This document shows positions 39,975-51,283 of a stretch of DNA of 64,000 bases, piece by piece. The DNA is from Neelides folsomi. Its lineage: Eukaryota; Arthropoda; Collembola; Neelipleona; Neelidae. Below the pieces are notes generated by a model, which was given only the letters and a program-made list of their open reading frames with translations, searched no databases and had not been told where the DNA came from. The position numbers and the translations under genes were made by a program. Position 1 is the first letter of the stretch, and every line of letters starts with the position of its first letter. Location: NCBI GenBank assembly GCA_034687125.1, contig JAQGBZ010000065.1:124001-188000 (forward strand), read 5' to 3'.

Positions 39975-41858
39975 CTTGGAACTGTCTGTTTTTTTGAAGA
40001 GGAAGGTAAATACAATTTATTTTCTTTTTATCAAAGAGGATTTTCTTTGTAGATAGAAATAAAACACTCAACGGTTTATCATGAATTTGTATTGACCATT
40101 CCAATGTGAACTGTGTTAATCCATTCAAATGGTTGAAACTGAATGAGCACCATTTCTCTCTTCCGGAGACTTTGTACGAAGATGCAAAAGGACGGAAGCC
40201 GAGATGAGCATGTCTTAAATCTCAATTCCCATCATTTTGGTGATCTTCAACTCTTCCCACACTGAAATTCAATCATTCGAAAAATCTTTCTCTTCCACTA
40301 TTAGAAAAAAGGGAGAGAGAAAGCAAAACATGCTGACTGATATTTTTATTCATTTTTTCGATTAGATAAACTGAAACTCAAATTTTTATGCCCAATCTCT
40401 TGATTTTAACAAGCTCCAGAGATTCATCATCATTTTCATCGTTGTTGGTTTTATATTCACAAATAAATATTACATTGAAGCTTCTCTGTATAAATCGCGG
40501 TTCTCCAATATGTAATCTTGGTTCGTGCCTTTGGTTAATGATCTATCATCAAAAATTGCTGACAACGTGTTTTGCCGATTTACTGGTGGATTTTATTTAG
40601 ACCATACATGTATGTATAGACGAATTTAGGTATTCAATTTCTTTTCGAATTTATCAAAACTATCAAGTATTCTACTAGAATTATTACATTCATACATTCC
40701 ATACTGCATAAGTTACGTGTAAGTAACATTGAGTACATTTTTATAGGTAATACTGTAAGATCTTGTTTAATAAATTAATCTTATTGAATAATTAAAAATA
40801 TCATTACACAGTTAAAAATGTGGATTGTAAAGAAGAAGATAATAACAATAACAAGAAGAATAACTATAGATTTTGATATACCTACTCTACACTAGATAAA
40901 AAATTAATACTCGTACTTTTAACATTTATTAATCATACATGTTAAATAATTATGTATTTATTTGCACTATAGTTAAAGATTTGCCAAGCTTTACAAGAAG
41001 CAAATATACAATAAGAAGATAAGAGGTCAATAAATAATGAATATACAGCTACTACATAATATAACAATACATAAACATTAAATGTATGTATTGGGTTGAA
41101 CTACACATGCTAGCAGATCTGCAAGCAATCATCTTCTACAATTAAACCAAACATTCAACGACTTCAAATTGTAAGTTCTTACAAGGTTATAAAATATATC
41201 TGGTTATAATATTCTTAATGTTAAATATTAACGTCTTTTATATAACGTTGATTGAAGGGATTATCGCATTCGGATACCTAAATATTATCCATGCATGCAT
41301 CCAAAGGATGAGAACTTAAGTAGCGCATTTTGTATCTCCCTAAATTCTCTCCATCTATGATCTGCTATTGAAGTTATTTGAGTCTGTGAATGTGTTGGAG
41401 GTCCAAGCATTCCCAAATTCCCATTCAAAAGCATTGGAAAAGGAGCGAGAATGGGGATATATAGGGAGTTTAGGGAGGAAAAAGAGAAGCGAAGGAACAA
41501 AAAAGACCTAAAAGGAGTCTTTTGGTGTTAAGGATAGGTCCCTTTGCTCCTTCCTGCCCTTCGCTCCCAAACTCTCAAGGGCTCCTAAGGAGGGAAAAGA
41601 ACCCTTCGAAGGACCCATAGGGACACGCCGCTTAATATTTTATAAATAAAATTAAACGCGTCCAAGGGTCCTTCTTTTTCTTCCCTCCAAGATTAAATCC
41701 CATAAGATTATATAGGTACACAGTTCTACGTTGAAGACAAATCCAAGTTTTGATGGATATTTACACGGTGATTCCAAAGTTATGCAATCACAATAGTGAA
41801 AAAGGTGTCCACTCTTCGGACCCTCGTTGTTGTGGGAAATTTATTCTGGTTTTGAATT
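39975..41858. other. Divergent intergenic region nicotinic receptor / DIDO1
   Basis: About 1.9 kb. The left part includes a 97-codon open frame (about 40220 to 39928, minus) that overlaps the first receptor exon in another frame and was not accepted as coding. The region 40600-41270 is plain A+T-rich sequence with ATGTATGTA-like tracts. The last 350 bases before the DIDO1 ATG are G+C-richer, with CCTT/AAGG-rich inverted segments (about 41589-41698). Confidence 0.45.
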
Positions 41859-44800
41859 ATGGATTCTTTAGTGAAATCGCCTGAAGTAATTGAATTGGAA
41901 CCTGAACCTGAGCAATTGAAGGGACTTGGCGAAGTGGAGAAGATTGCTCTGCTCGACAACGACAGTAATAATCATGTGCCTTCAGACCAAGTTCTTGTGA
42001 GTGAGGAAGAAGCGGAGGAAGTGAAAGAAGTTGAAGAAGTGTCTTTGAAAGAAGAAGACAAATTGCCCGAAGAAGTTGAAGACCAGACCGAGGCGGCAAA
42101 TGAGGAGGATAATGAGGAGGAAAACGATTCTCCTATAACAGGAATTGAAATCGAAACGAATCCAGAACAGTTCAAAACATTTGTTATAATTGTGAATAAC
42201 GACGGTTCTCTAACGTTTGATCCTACAGGAGTCATGCAGCAAGGTATTAGCTTTTGTTATTTATTCTAAATTAATTTTATGAATCATTCTTACGTATAAT
42301 AATCCTTATTTATAAAATATATAGGATATAGGCTATCTATGTGTTAATATTTGTAAATTAATATCACTCTCAAGTGCAACTTTGTATTTTCATAAGGTTC
42401 ATTTTATTTCGGTATATGGATATCATAACTCATTTAATAATTTTGTTTCAAGATGCTGATGCTGACACCTTATTCCCAATAACTCTTCCAGTCGGAATGC
42501 TTAAAGACCCCAATAACCCCATCCCGGGAGCAATCCCGCTCAACAGAGGAAGGAGGAAGACCAAACTCCAACCTACGGCATTCCTTGAAGATGACGAACC
42601 GCTCATTATCCAGGATCCAAGAGTGCCAGCCCCAGCACCTGGGCCTTCCCAGAACCCTCCCATCGATGTATCAGACATTTCTGCTCATCTAAATCCACAA
42701 GATATTGAAGCAATTGAGAATGTCCTCCAATCGGCTCAAGCAAGAGGAATTCTTGAAAATTTGGATCTTTCAGCATCTGCAGGTGAGATGTTCAAATTAA
42801 CTCATATTATACCATAATCAGTATCAGTGGAATTTAGAAATTATGGCAGCAATTAATGTCATAAAATATATACTCACTATAAATTGTACAAATTAAGACC
42901 TTTTAAATATTAAGTATAAATAAATATCCAATGATTCATAAATAGCAAAAGAAGGAGAAACCGGCTGGGATCATAGTTATACACAGAAGAAGGGAACTAC
43001 TGTGAAAGGAAAAGCAAAACCACCAGCCCAAACTGTTACTGAAAGAAGGAATTCAGCAACAACAGCCGCCGCTACTGTAACAACAACGCTGGTAGCTAAA
43101 GTCCCTATTCCATCGGTTACACCTAAAATTCCTGTTGTCACACCCAAACCTCGAACTACTTCTGAAAGTAAATACATTTTTAATACATTTTTTACTATTA
43201 TTATTCTATGTTATTAAATGGTCGGAATATTTAACATTGTTTGTATCTTAATTTTCATAACAGGTAATAACACTCGTCGATCTCAAAGACAGCAGGATCG
43301 CATCGAGAGACAAGAAGCAGAGAGGATCATGGCCGAAAACCAACAAATGCTTCAAAGAGAGAAAGAAATTATCCAAAGTGGTGGAGTTATTTTACCTATA
43401 GCGACAGTCGCACAACCTCCTCAGGTTCAAGATCAACCACCGATTAAGGTCACAGTTGTTCAAGCGAACGTTGACGTTATAAGTGTTGAAATGCCTTCAC
43501 CGTCATTAGACTCGGAAGAAATTGATAGGTATGTTTTTAATATTAAAATTGCGCTATTTTAAAAATTGTTGAGGAAGATCATGCGTATTATTGGATAATC
43601 TTCATAATTCAAAAAATGATTTTTTATAGTAAAAGGCCTTATCCGAAAAGAGAGCGTAAACTTCCAGCTCTTTTGGCAGACCCAAATTACGTTAGTACTG
43701 ACGAAGAGACGAGGAATTTTATTCAAGATCAAAACCCAGATCAGGTTGAAGAAGAGGAAAAAGAAGTTATTGACGATGAAAATACTGAAGACGAAACAAT
43801 TAATGAAGACGACCCCAACAGGTTAAACGATAATAAATAAAACAAATTAAAAACACATTTAGTCTAAATATTCAATATTCACAATATAATAACTACCATT
43901 TTTACCAATTTATTTTTATAAAGCTTGATTTCATCCGATTATTCTTGATATTTCTAGGCTATGGTGTATTTGTCGTCAGCCTCATAACAATCGTTTTATG
44001 ATTTGCTGTGACGAGTGTGAGGATTGGTTCCATGGGAAATGTGTTGGTGTGACCAAAGCTCAGGGCAAAGCGATTGAAGTAGCAAATGCCAAATGGTATT
44101 GTCCTCCATGTAAGGTGAAGAAAAAGATCAAGAAAACTCCGGACTTGGCTACATTGCGAAGAATGAGTGCCTTAGAAAAAGAAAAGGCTGCTGCCGCAGC
44201 TGCAGCTAAAAAGAACCCATCTCTGACTCGGACTACCGAAACTCCCAAGGCTGCCCCTAAAACAATAGTGAAAACTGAGAAGAGAAAAGATAGTTTAGAT
44301 ACTCAAAGTATATAATAATTGGATTTACTATTAGATTTTATTGATTAGATTTACTATTATATTTACAAATAATAAGTTAGATTATTTTGTTTTGTATTTG
44401 ATTTATAAATGTTTTATTTTTTGATTAAAAATTGCTTGTTCAAATCGAGTTCTACATAAAATGTTTCGTTTAAACAGCTCCTAATATGTGCATGGTTTGT
44501 GGAAAACCAGCCAGACCAGAATCCGGATACTGCAGTAGCGAATGCATAATTAAATTTTCACAAAATACCCAAAATTCAAATGCAAGGGGGTCGGGAGGAG
44601 CTAAGGGTGGGAACTTCGCGACGCCTCTTCCGCCAGCGCCAAAGACACCAACGACGCCGACAACACCGGCAACCCCTACAGGAGCCAATAAGCCTATTAT
44701 TAAAGTATTACTTTTAATTGTTTCGACTAATGTTTAATTTTCAGCCTAAATTATCATTAAACTGTGTTTCATCTGTATAACGATTTATTCAATCTTATAG

Positions 44801-47800
44801 CGACAAAATTCGAAGACGGACAAAGACAAAGAAGGAGAATCTTCGTTTCTAACTTTCCATGTAATCACTCCTGGAGCTAAGAAGTCGACGGTGACTGTGC
44901 CACAAAAACAGAAAGAGGCTGCAGCTGCTAACGCGAAAAAGGCCCAAGATGCAGCGAAAAAGAATTCATCTGCTCGCTCAAGTACAGGACAACCCAAAAC
45001 TGTGAGTGAAACATTTTGAATTGAATAATATGCTTCTGAGTGCTGTAATTGCAACATAACTATTCTCGGTCCACGAACGAGCTGGACTTCGCGGGTGCCA
45101 TTTTAAAAAAATAATTAATTTAGTTTGCTTTAGTGATGAATTCACTACAGCAATCGCTACATCAAATTAAATAAATTAATTTTTTAAAATGGCACCCGCG
45201 AAGTCCAGCTCGTTCCTGGACCGAGAATAGATACTTATACAATATTTAATTTATATTAAAATTATTAATTTTATTTAAATAGCCATCGGAGTCACCAACA
45301 AAATCATCAGAAAAGGGGAAGTCGAGAGAGAGAAAGGATTCCAAAACAAAAAAGTCTCCACCAGAAAAGGAAAAGAATGAGAGTTGGCGAGTGACTGACA
45401 GTGAGGGTCTTGTGAGGGACAACATGAGAAAGATGATGACAGAAATACTCAAAAATCGTGTAAAGGATCTTACAGCTGAAGATAAAAAATTGTTTCCAGC
45501 CGAAAATACTCCTGAGCTTCTTGGATGTAAAATTGAAGAAGAACTCACCACCTTTTATGGCGGAGCTTCTAACCCGAAGTGCAAGGCCAAATATAGGAGT
45601 ATCTTTTTCAATTTGAAGTAAGCTATCAATTTTCGTTTTATGATTTTTTAAAAAATATTTTGACTAAATGCTTCTAGAACTTCTATTAACTTCTGTTAGT
45701 TCTTTTCCATAATTTAATAAAAAAAAATACTTTAATTTATAGGGATACTAAGAACTTCCTTTTTCTTGAGATCATCAAAGGCAACATTACACCTAAAAGC
45801 CTTGTTAAAATGGAAACTGAGCAAATGGCTACGGCTGAGCTTGCCCAGTGGAGAAACCAAGAGAATGCCAAGGAGCTTGAGATGATCAAAAGAGCTGAAA
45901 TAGAGAAATTGGCCGAAGCAAAGAAACAAGAATTGCTGGATGCTGGGGAGGAAATTGAAAAGGTTGTGAAAGTGGAAGCACATACGAGATCTCTTGACAT
46001 CACGGACGTTATCACGAAGGCGGATGAAGTTTCTCATAAAAGCGAGGAAAAACCAACTGAAGAAAAGAAACATCACGATAAAGATAAGAAAGATTCAAAA
46101 GATCGCAACAGGGGAAGTAGTAAGAAGCACGAGCATTCGAAGGACCGAAAAGATCATCATCGGCATCGAAGTTCAGATTCGAAATCAAAAGATAAGGAAA
46201 GGTCGAGAGATCACGATCGGAGTAGAAGAAGGAGTGACAGAGATAAAGAAAAAACAAAGACTGAAATAAAAGTTGAATCTGCTAAAAAGGTAAAAAGCTC
46301 TATTTAATTATTTTTTAAGATATTTTAAACTTGTTTTATACTCGTAATTATTCATATGATTAAATAAAACATTCTTAATGATTGTTTTTTGCATTAGGAA
46401 TCTACAAAGAAACCTCACATAAAGTTTGCCGAAGATCAGATTTCCACCCAGCCTACAACATCAAAAACTGAGACAAATAAAAAATTGGAAATGAGGCATT
46501 CAACAGATTCCGAGCAAGAACTTCCTTCTTCAACTATCAAAACTCCTGATTTTGTTGCTGATCAAATTCAAAGCCCTAATACAGAACAGAGAGCTCTTTT
46601 CAAAACTGAGCTTCAGATGGCTGAATTGGGGAAATTTTCAGCTAATGTCTTTGATTGTTCTCATTCTGGACTTCAAGGGAAAATCTTTCCAACAAGCCCT
46701 GTGGCAATTGTTGGGCGAATTAATCCTGATACGGTTTGGGATTATATTGATAAAATGAAAAAAACAAAGGTCCGATTACTTTAATTTTTTTAGAATAAAT
46801 AATTCAATAATATAATTTTATTATAGATTCAATAAAATGATATTTTGATAATTTCAGGAAGTGATTGTATTCCGTTTGGCTCCGTCTACTCAAGCAGACG
46901 CTAAAGTTTATCAGGAATTCTTCACTTATCTCTTGTCAAGAGGAAGATTTGGTGTTTTGGGTGGCAATAAACATCCTATCAAAGACGTTTATTTGATTCC
47001 ACAAGAGAAACATAGTCCTGTGAACAGAGCCCTCCTTCCATTTACCGGTCCCGGGCTTCCAACAGATCGAACTCATTGTCTTCTCGCAGTTGTCACTCGC
47101 CAACACGTAATTGGCCAAGTGAAGAGGAAACATCCAGCACTTGAAGTCGTTGCAGGAAAAAAAAGACCAAGGATCTCAGGGGATATTAAAGCCGGAGCCA
47201 TTTCGGCACTTTCTGCTTCTAAAACTAAACTTCCAATTGTAACTGAAGGTAAAAAGGACGATGTTGACGACGATGCTCCTTACGCTCCATGGGATGAGGA
47301 AGAAGACGAAGGAAAGGAGGAAATCAAAGATTCAAAAAAGGCCAAAATGCTTTTGGAAGATTTGAATGCTCGGATAGAACGAGAGAAGAAAGAATTGGAA
47401 GTGATGAAGAATATGTTCGAAATTCAAAATGAGCCTACAGGAATGGAAATTCCAGGTTTAGACGGCATTTTTGATAAACAACCACCTCGAGGCGTTTCCC
47501 CTGCCTTGAGTGAGAGTTTAATTGCGGATGAAGAGAATCTTCCATTTTTTCTCAGGCAACCTGAAATTGAAACGAAAGAAGTAAAAGAGGAACCTTTTTC
47601 TTCTCCGGTTCTTGTGGAGGAAGAAACGAAGACTGAACTCGACGATGAGGTTTATTCACCCTCGGCCATGAATTTCTCTGATGAAGAGCAAGAACAAGAT
47701 AAAAAGATCGAGATCGTCTCATCTCCCATTGTTTCAAAGATGGACGAAGAACCGCTGCCACCAGGAGTTGAACCCGAACTCTCACCTTCCAAATTCCTCC

Positions 47801-49072
47801 CTAGTGTAACAAAAATTGTGGAGAAACACCCTTGCATTGATTTAGAGCCAGAACTTCCAACACCAAGAGAATCAGTATTTTCTCCTCCTGTTGAACTCGA
47901 AGCTCCTTCAGCTAAAAATCCATTCGAAGGATTTCCCCGACTTCCTTCAATACAACAAGCTCCTCCGAAAATGAAGATCAATATTTCTTTAAATTCCCTT
48001 CCTCCTGGGGGTCCTATCCCTTTACCTGTTACCCCTATTATTCCATCTCCCAAAAAGGAAGAAGTAAATATTCTTTCAGTGAATGTCAACGTTCCGCCAC
48101 CGCCATTGAGTGCAGCTTCAATCACACCAATGCCCCAAATGCCTGTTCTCATGCCGGCTCTTAATATCAATACAAATGTGCCACCTCCGAACTTGATGCC
48201 CATGACCACAACCCCTATGCTTCCCGCCTTGAGAGGAATCCCTCCTGGACCTATTAGATATCCTCCACCACCCTTGGCAGCCGGAGGAGTTGTTCCATTT
48301 GTAAATGTCCGAGCTCCGCCGCCGTCCCTTGTGCCAATCCATCATCCACCAGGACTTCAACCGCAAGGAATCCCAAGGACCAATTTGAGAATGCCTAAAT
48401 TGAGACAGCTAGAGCCAATGGCGGTGAGTTCTTCTTCTGGAAGTGCTTGGGTGGATGGGAGTGGTGCGGAACGGAAGGTTGGACCTCCTCAATTGTCACC
48501 ATCACCTGGTGCGAAAGATTCGAGGGATAAATCGCAAAATAGACCATTTGAGGAACGTTTTGCGCAACGTGGACGATCGTCTGGGAGAAATATGAGGGGT
48601 AGGGGTTATGGTCAAAGAGACTCGAGGCCATATCGTTCAAGATCGAGAAGCCCCAGAAGATCAAGGTAAAAATAAAGTCGAAAGAATCAATCAAAACAAT
48701 TAATTTTTAAATTAATTTTTTAAATGTAATTATTTATTTTTTTAAAGATCACCCTCAAGAGAGAAGCGAAGAAGACGTTATTCAAGATCGAGGAGTAAGA
48801 GTAGAAGCCCAGCTTCTCGATCTCGAAGGAGAAGCATGAGGAAATCCAGATCGAGATCTCCGCAGTCGAGTACATCGACCAGACGAAGACGTTCATCGTC
48901 TTATGATCGACGTCGTAGACGAAGCAGGTCAAGATCGAGATCAAGGAGCATTCCTGTACGACGACCCAAAGAATCACCATCACGCTCACGATCACCTTCG
49001 ATACCTAAAGCTCTCGAATCATTGGAACCCCAAGAACAACAGTTGAATACGAACGAGGAAGTTCAGAAATAA
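41859..49072 (+). CDS. DIDO1: DIDO1/PHF3-family protein (PHD, TFIIS central domain, SPOC, RS tail)
   Basis: Thirteen exons: 41859..42243, 42453..42782, 42946..43167, 43264..43528, 43630..43821, 43958..44307, 44478..44704, 44801..45001, 45283..45617, 45743..46289, 46398..46769, 46858..48665, 48748..49072; 1852 codons plus stop. Chromatin and RNA polymerase II-associated regulator; the family binds H3K4me3 through the PHD finger and the polymerase C-terminal domain through SPOC. Order: acidic N-terminus, PHD finger (about 467-521, CICRQPHNNRFMICCDECEDWFHG...), a second Cys cluster (CMVCGK...YCSSEC), the TFIIS central domain (about 757-870), a Lys/Arg/His/Asp-rich linker, SPOC (about 1096-1270) split by an intron with an unusual GTCCGA donor, a long Pro-rich region, and a C-terminal Arg/Ser (RS) domain. 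The Drosophila counterpart is likely protein partner of snf. A MITE sits in the intron after exon 8. Confidence 0.93.
45061..45230. mobile_element. Short MITE in a DIDO1 intron
   Basis: TATTCTCGGTCCACGAACGA at 45061 and its reverse complement (one mismatch) ending at 45230; arms extend about 55 bases (GCTGGACTTCGCGGGTGCCATTTTAAAAA). The total is 170 bases with an A+T-rich loop. It lies between the donor at 45002 and the acceptor at 45282, so it does not touch coding sequence. The C+G-rich arms stand out from the A+T-rich intron. Confidence 0.87.
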
Positions 49073-50116
49073 CTTAAATTCAAACATTGAACATTGGGCC
49101 AGAGAGTTCAAATCTTCAAACATCACAATCTTTAATAAGTTCAAAATTTCTTAATTATTTAAACTTTATATAAGAAGGGAATAGATCTGCACATTTGTTA
49201 TTTCCAATTTTTTATAAATATTACTAATATAGCAAATTCCATTCTTTTAGTAGTTGATAAACTTGGTGTTATAAATATTAGTTACGAATTTAACTAATCG
49301 TAAGTGGAATGGAAAAAAATATTAAGACTAACATAGTCGAATGTTAAATATTCAATATATACTCTTTTATGTAGTTTGACTTAATTAGTTAATCATAGTC
49401 ATGTTAAATAATTGAAATGTTTAACAAATAAATACTAATTACTTTAGTCTATCACATTTATCTTTGTGTATATATTACGCATAATTATGATTTTTTGGTC
49501 TATGGTTAGGTATTATGGCCTTTTTATATTTAGATTCTGTTCAAGTTTAAAATACAAATGATTAGATTAACTTTCCTTTTATTACTTTCAATTTCAATAA
49601 TAATAATACAAACGAGTATCACTTACACACTTATAAATCTTTTCAATTTTCGCAATTTAACATTTTGCTTAAAATCTTTTAAATAACATATTCATTTATT
49701 TTTAAGCTTTCTTTGGCCGCGTTGGTTTAAATACAATTAAGCCTCATATAAGTCATAATGTTAACTTGTTAAAATTCTACAGTTCAATTTTAGGTTTAGG
49801 AAAAATAAGGACTATTACTTTTATTTTTTTATATTAGTACACAGCTTACAAGGCTTAAAACCATAATAATAATTCATAATAACTATCTAAAATGCTTTTA
49901 AGATAAAATCTTTCATCTTTACATTGATGGCAAATATACTAGTATGCTGTTGATGGCATACTATGTAGCAATTATTGATAAGTAGTATAGTAAATACACA
50001 TATTAAAATACAATGATATTAATATAGAATACAATGTAATAGAAGAGCAAATAGATGTTTTTCTTTTGTTGAATAAAATACAAAATATTAAAATCTTTAA
50101 TTTTAGACTGATTCAT
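49073..50116. other. Intergenic region between convergent DIDO1 and CAMLG 3' ends
   Basis: About 1 kb, A+T-rich 3' flanking sequence. No coding exon seen. ACTAGTATGCTG/GATGGCATACTATG near 49938-49966 is a short imperfect dyad without further context. Confidence 0.45.
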
Positions 50117-50881
50117 TTATTCGTTGATTGGATATTTAGTGAATAGAGGTATAAAAACAGAAATTAATAAAGAGGACGCAACAAAAAGAGACAAATCGGA
50201 CATGATCTGAATCGTTTGTTTAAAAGTGACTTTAATTCGTGTTCTCCATTCTTCCGGAATTTTGAAAAAGATAAATGCAATATTTATTATTACCCCTGTC
50301 ATTGCCGATGTGTTCAACTCCTCTTCTCCCTTCCTCAAGATGACAAAGGCCGTTTCCCATGCGAAGAAGTAAATGAGGAAATAATTCCCACCCAACAGCG
50401 GAAGACTCATACCAAGGAGGAAGAGGATCAATTTGTGAAGCCAAAATGGAAGAATGGGAAGTCTGGTTTCATTTGGTTTACTATTTGACTCTGATTTGTC
50501 TTCGATCACCTTTGGAGGATTCGATTTAATCCCAACTGGATTCACTGGGGGATCAATTTGAGTATCTCCAATTCCAGAAATCTCTTCATGTGAGATTCCA
50601 TCATCTTCATCGATTGAGGAGGATTTCAGCAAATTTTGAATTTGTTCTTCAGATGAATCTAAAATGATAATGTTGTTAATCAAACTGTCAAATATCATGA
50701 TTGACCTGCATTGAATTGCATATTACACGGTGATATTATTCATTAAAATAACTACAATTAATCAAATTCATTCTGACTATAGCTCACTTTCTCCCAAAAT
50801 TTTCTTGAACCTAGATTCCCGATTATTTAGAATCTTCTGCCGGCGTTCTTCTCGCCTTTTTTCAGCACTCGTTTTCTCCAT
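50117..50881 (-). CDS. CAMLG: CAMLG homologue (GET2-type receptor for tail-anchored proteins)
   Basis: Two exons, 50881..50788 and 50658..50117; 211 codons plus stop with matching phase (GAA A | AT TCA). CAMLG forms with WRB/GET1 the ER membrane receptor that accepts tail-anchored proteins from GET3. The N-terminus SAEKRREERRQKILNNRESR is the conserved basic GET3-binding motif of the family (family consensus: a run of Arg and Lys before a helix with RI/RF). An acidic, poorly conserved linker follows, then three hydrophobic segments in the C-terminal half (about residues 100-135, 145-165 and 180-202), as in the human protein. An alternative acceptor after CAATGCAG would bring a stop, so TTTTAG at 50659 was chosen. 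Confidence 0.83.
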
Positions 50882-51283
50882 GTCTCAAGCACTTTAGATT
50901 CTTAATTATAACTAAATAACAACTTTAAAGCACTAATGATTCAAAACTCTGAATCATCAGGTGAAGGATCCAGGATCAGAATTCAGAAATTCGAAATTCA
51001 ATTCAAAACCCACCTGTGATTTAAAGACAAATTCCCGCAGGATAAAACACATTCTAAGCTCTGAACACTTTTCTTTCAGAATTCAGATATTCCTTTTACC
51101 AATTATTTTATATAGAGTTGTACACGATTTGATCCAAATGTCTCAGCTTCCCACGACTTGGATCCCATTCCCATCCCATCTGCTCTACTCTTGCCAAGTT
51201 GAGCAAAAAGACATTCAAAATCATATCACTGATCTCATTTATGTTTACAATTAATTTTGAATAAACAATCATTGTATTTTAAA
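50882..51283. other. Divergent promoter region CAMLG / RalBP1
   Basis: About 400 bases between two outward-facing starts. It contains a 97-codon plus-strand open frame (50961-51254) that ends just before the RalBP1 ATG and has no recognisable domain; part of it may be leader sequence or an upstream frame. Confidence 0.5.

Noticed and set aside
39928-40220. A 97-codon minus-strand open frame upstream of the nicotinic receptor with a strong GTAAGT donor
   Set aside because: Its phase at that donor does not match the next receptor exon, while another frame of the same bases (ATG at 39974) gives a signal peptide and matches. Treated as leader sequence.
47652-48209. 185-codon minus-strand frame opposite DIDO1 exon 12
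   Set aside because: Shadow of the Pro-rich coding region.
50961-51254. 97-codon frame between CAMLG and RalBP1
   Set aside because: No recognisable domain and no splice link to RalBP1 exon 1; at most an upstream frame in a leader.
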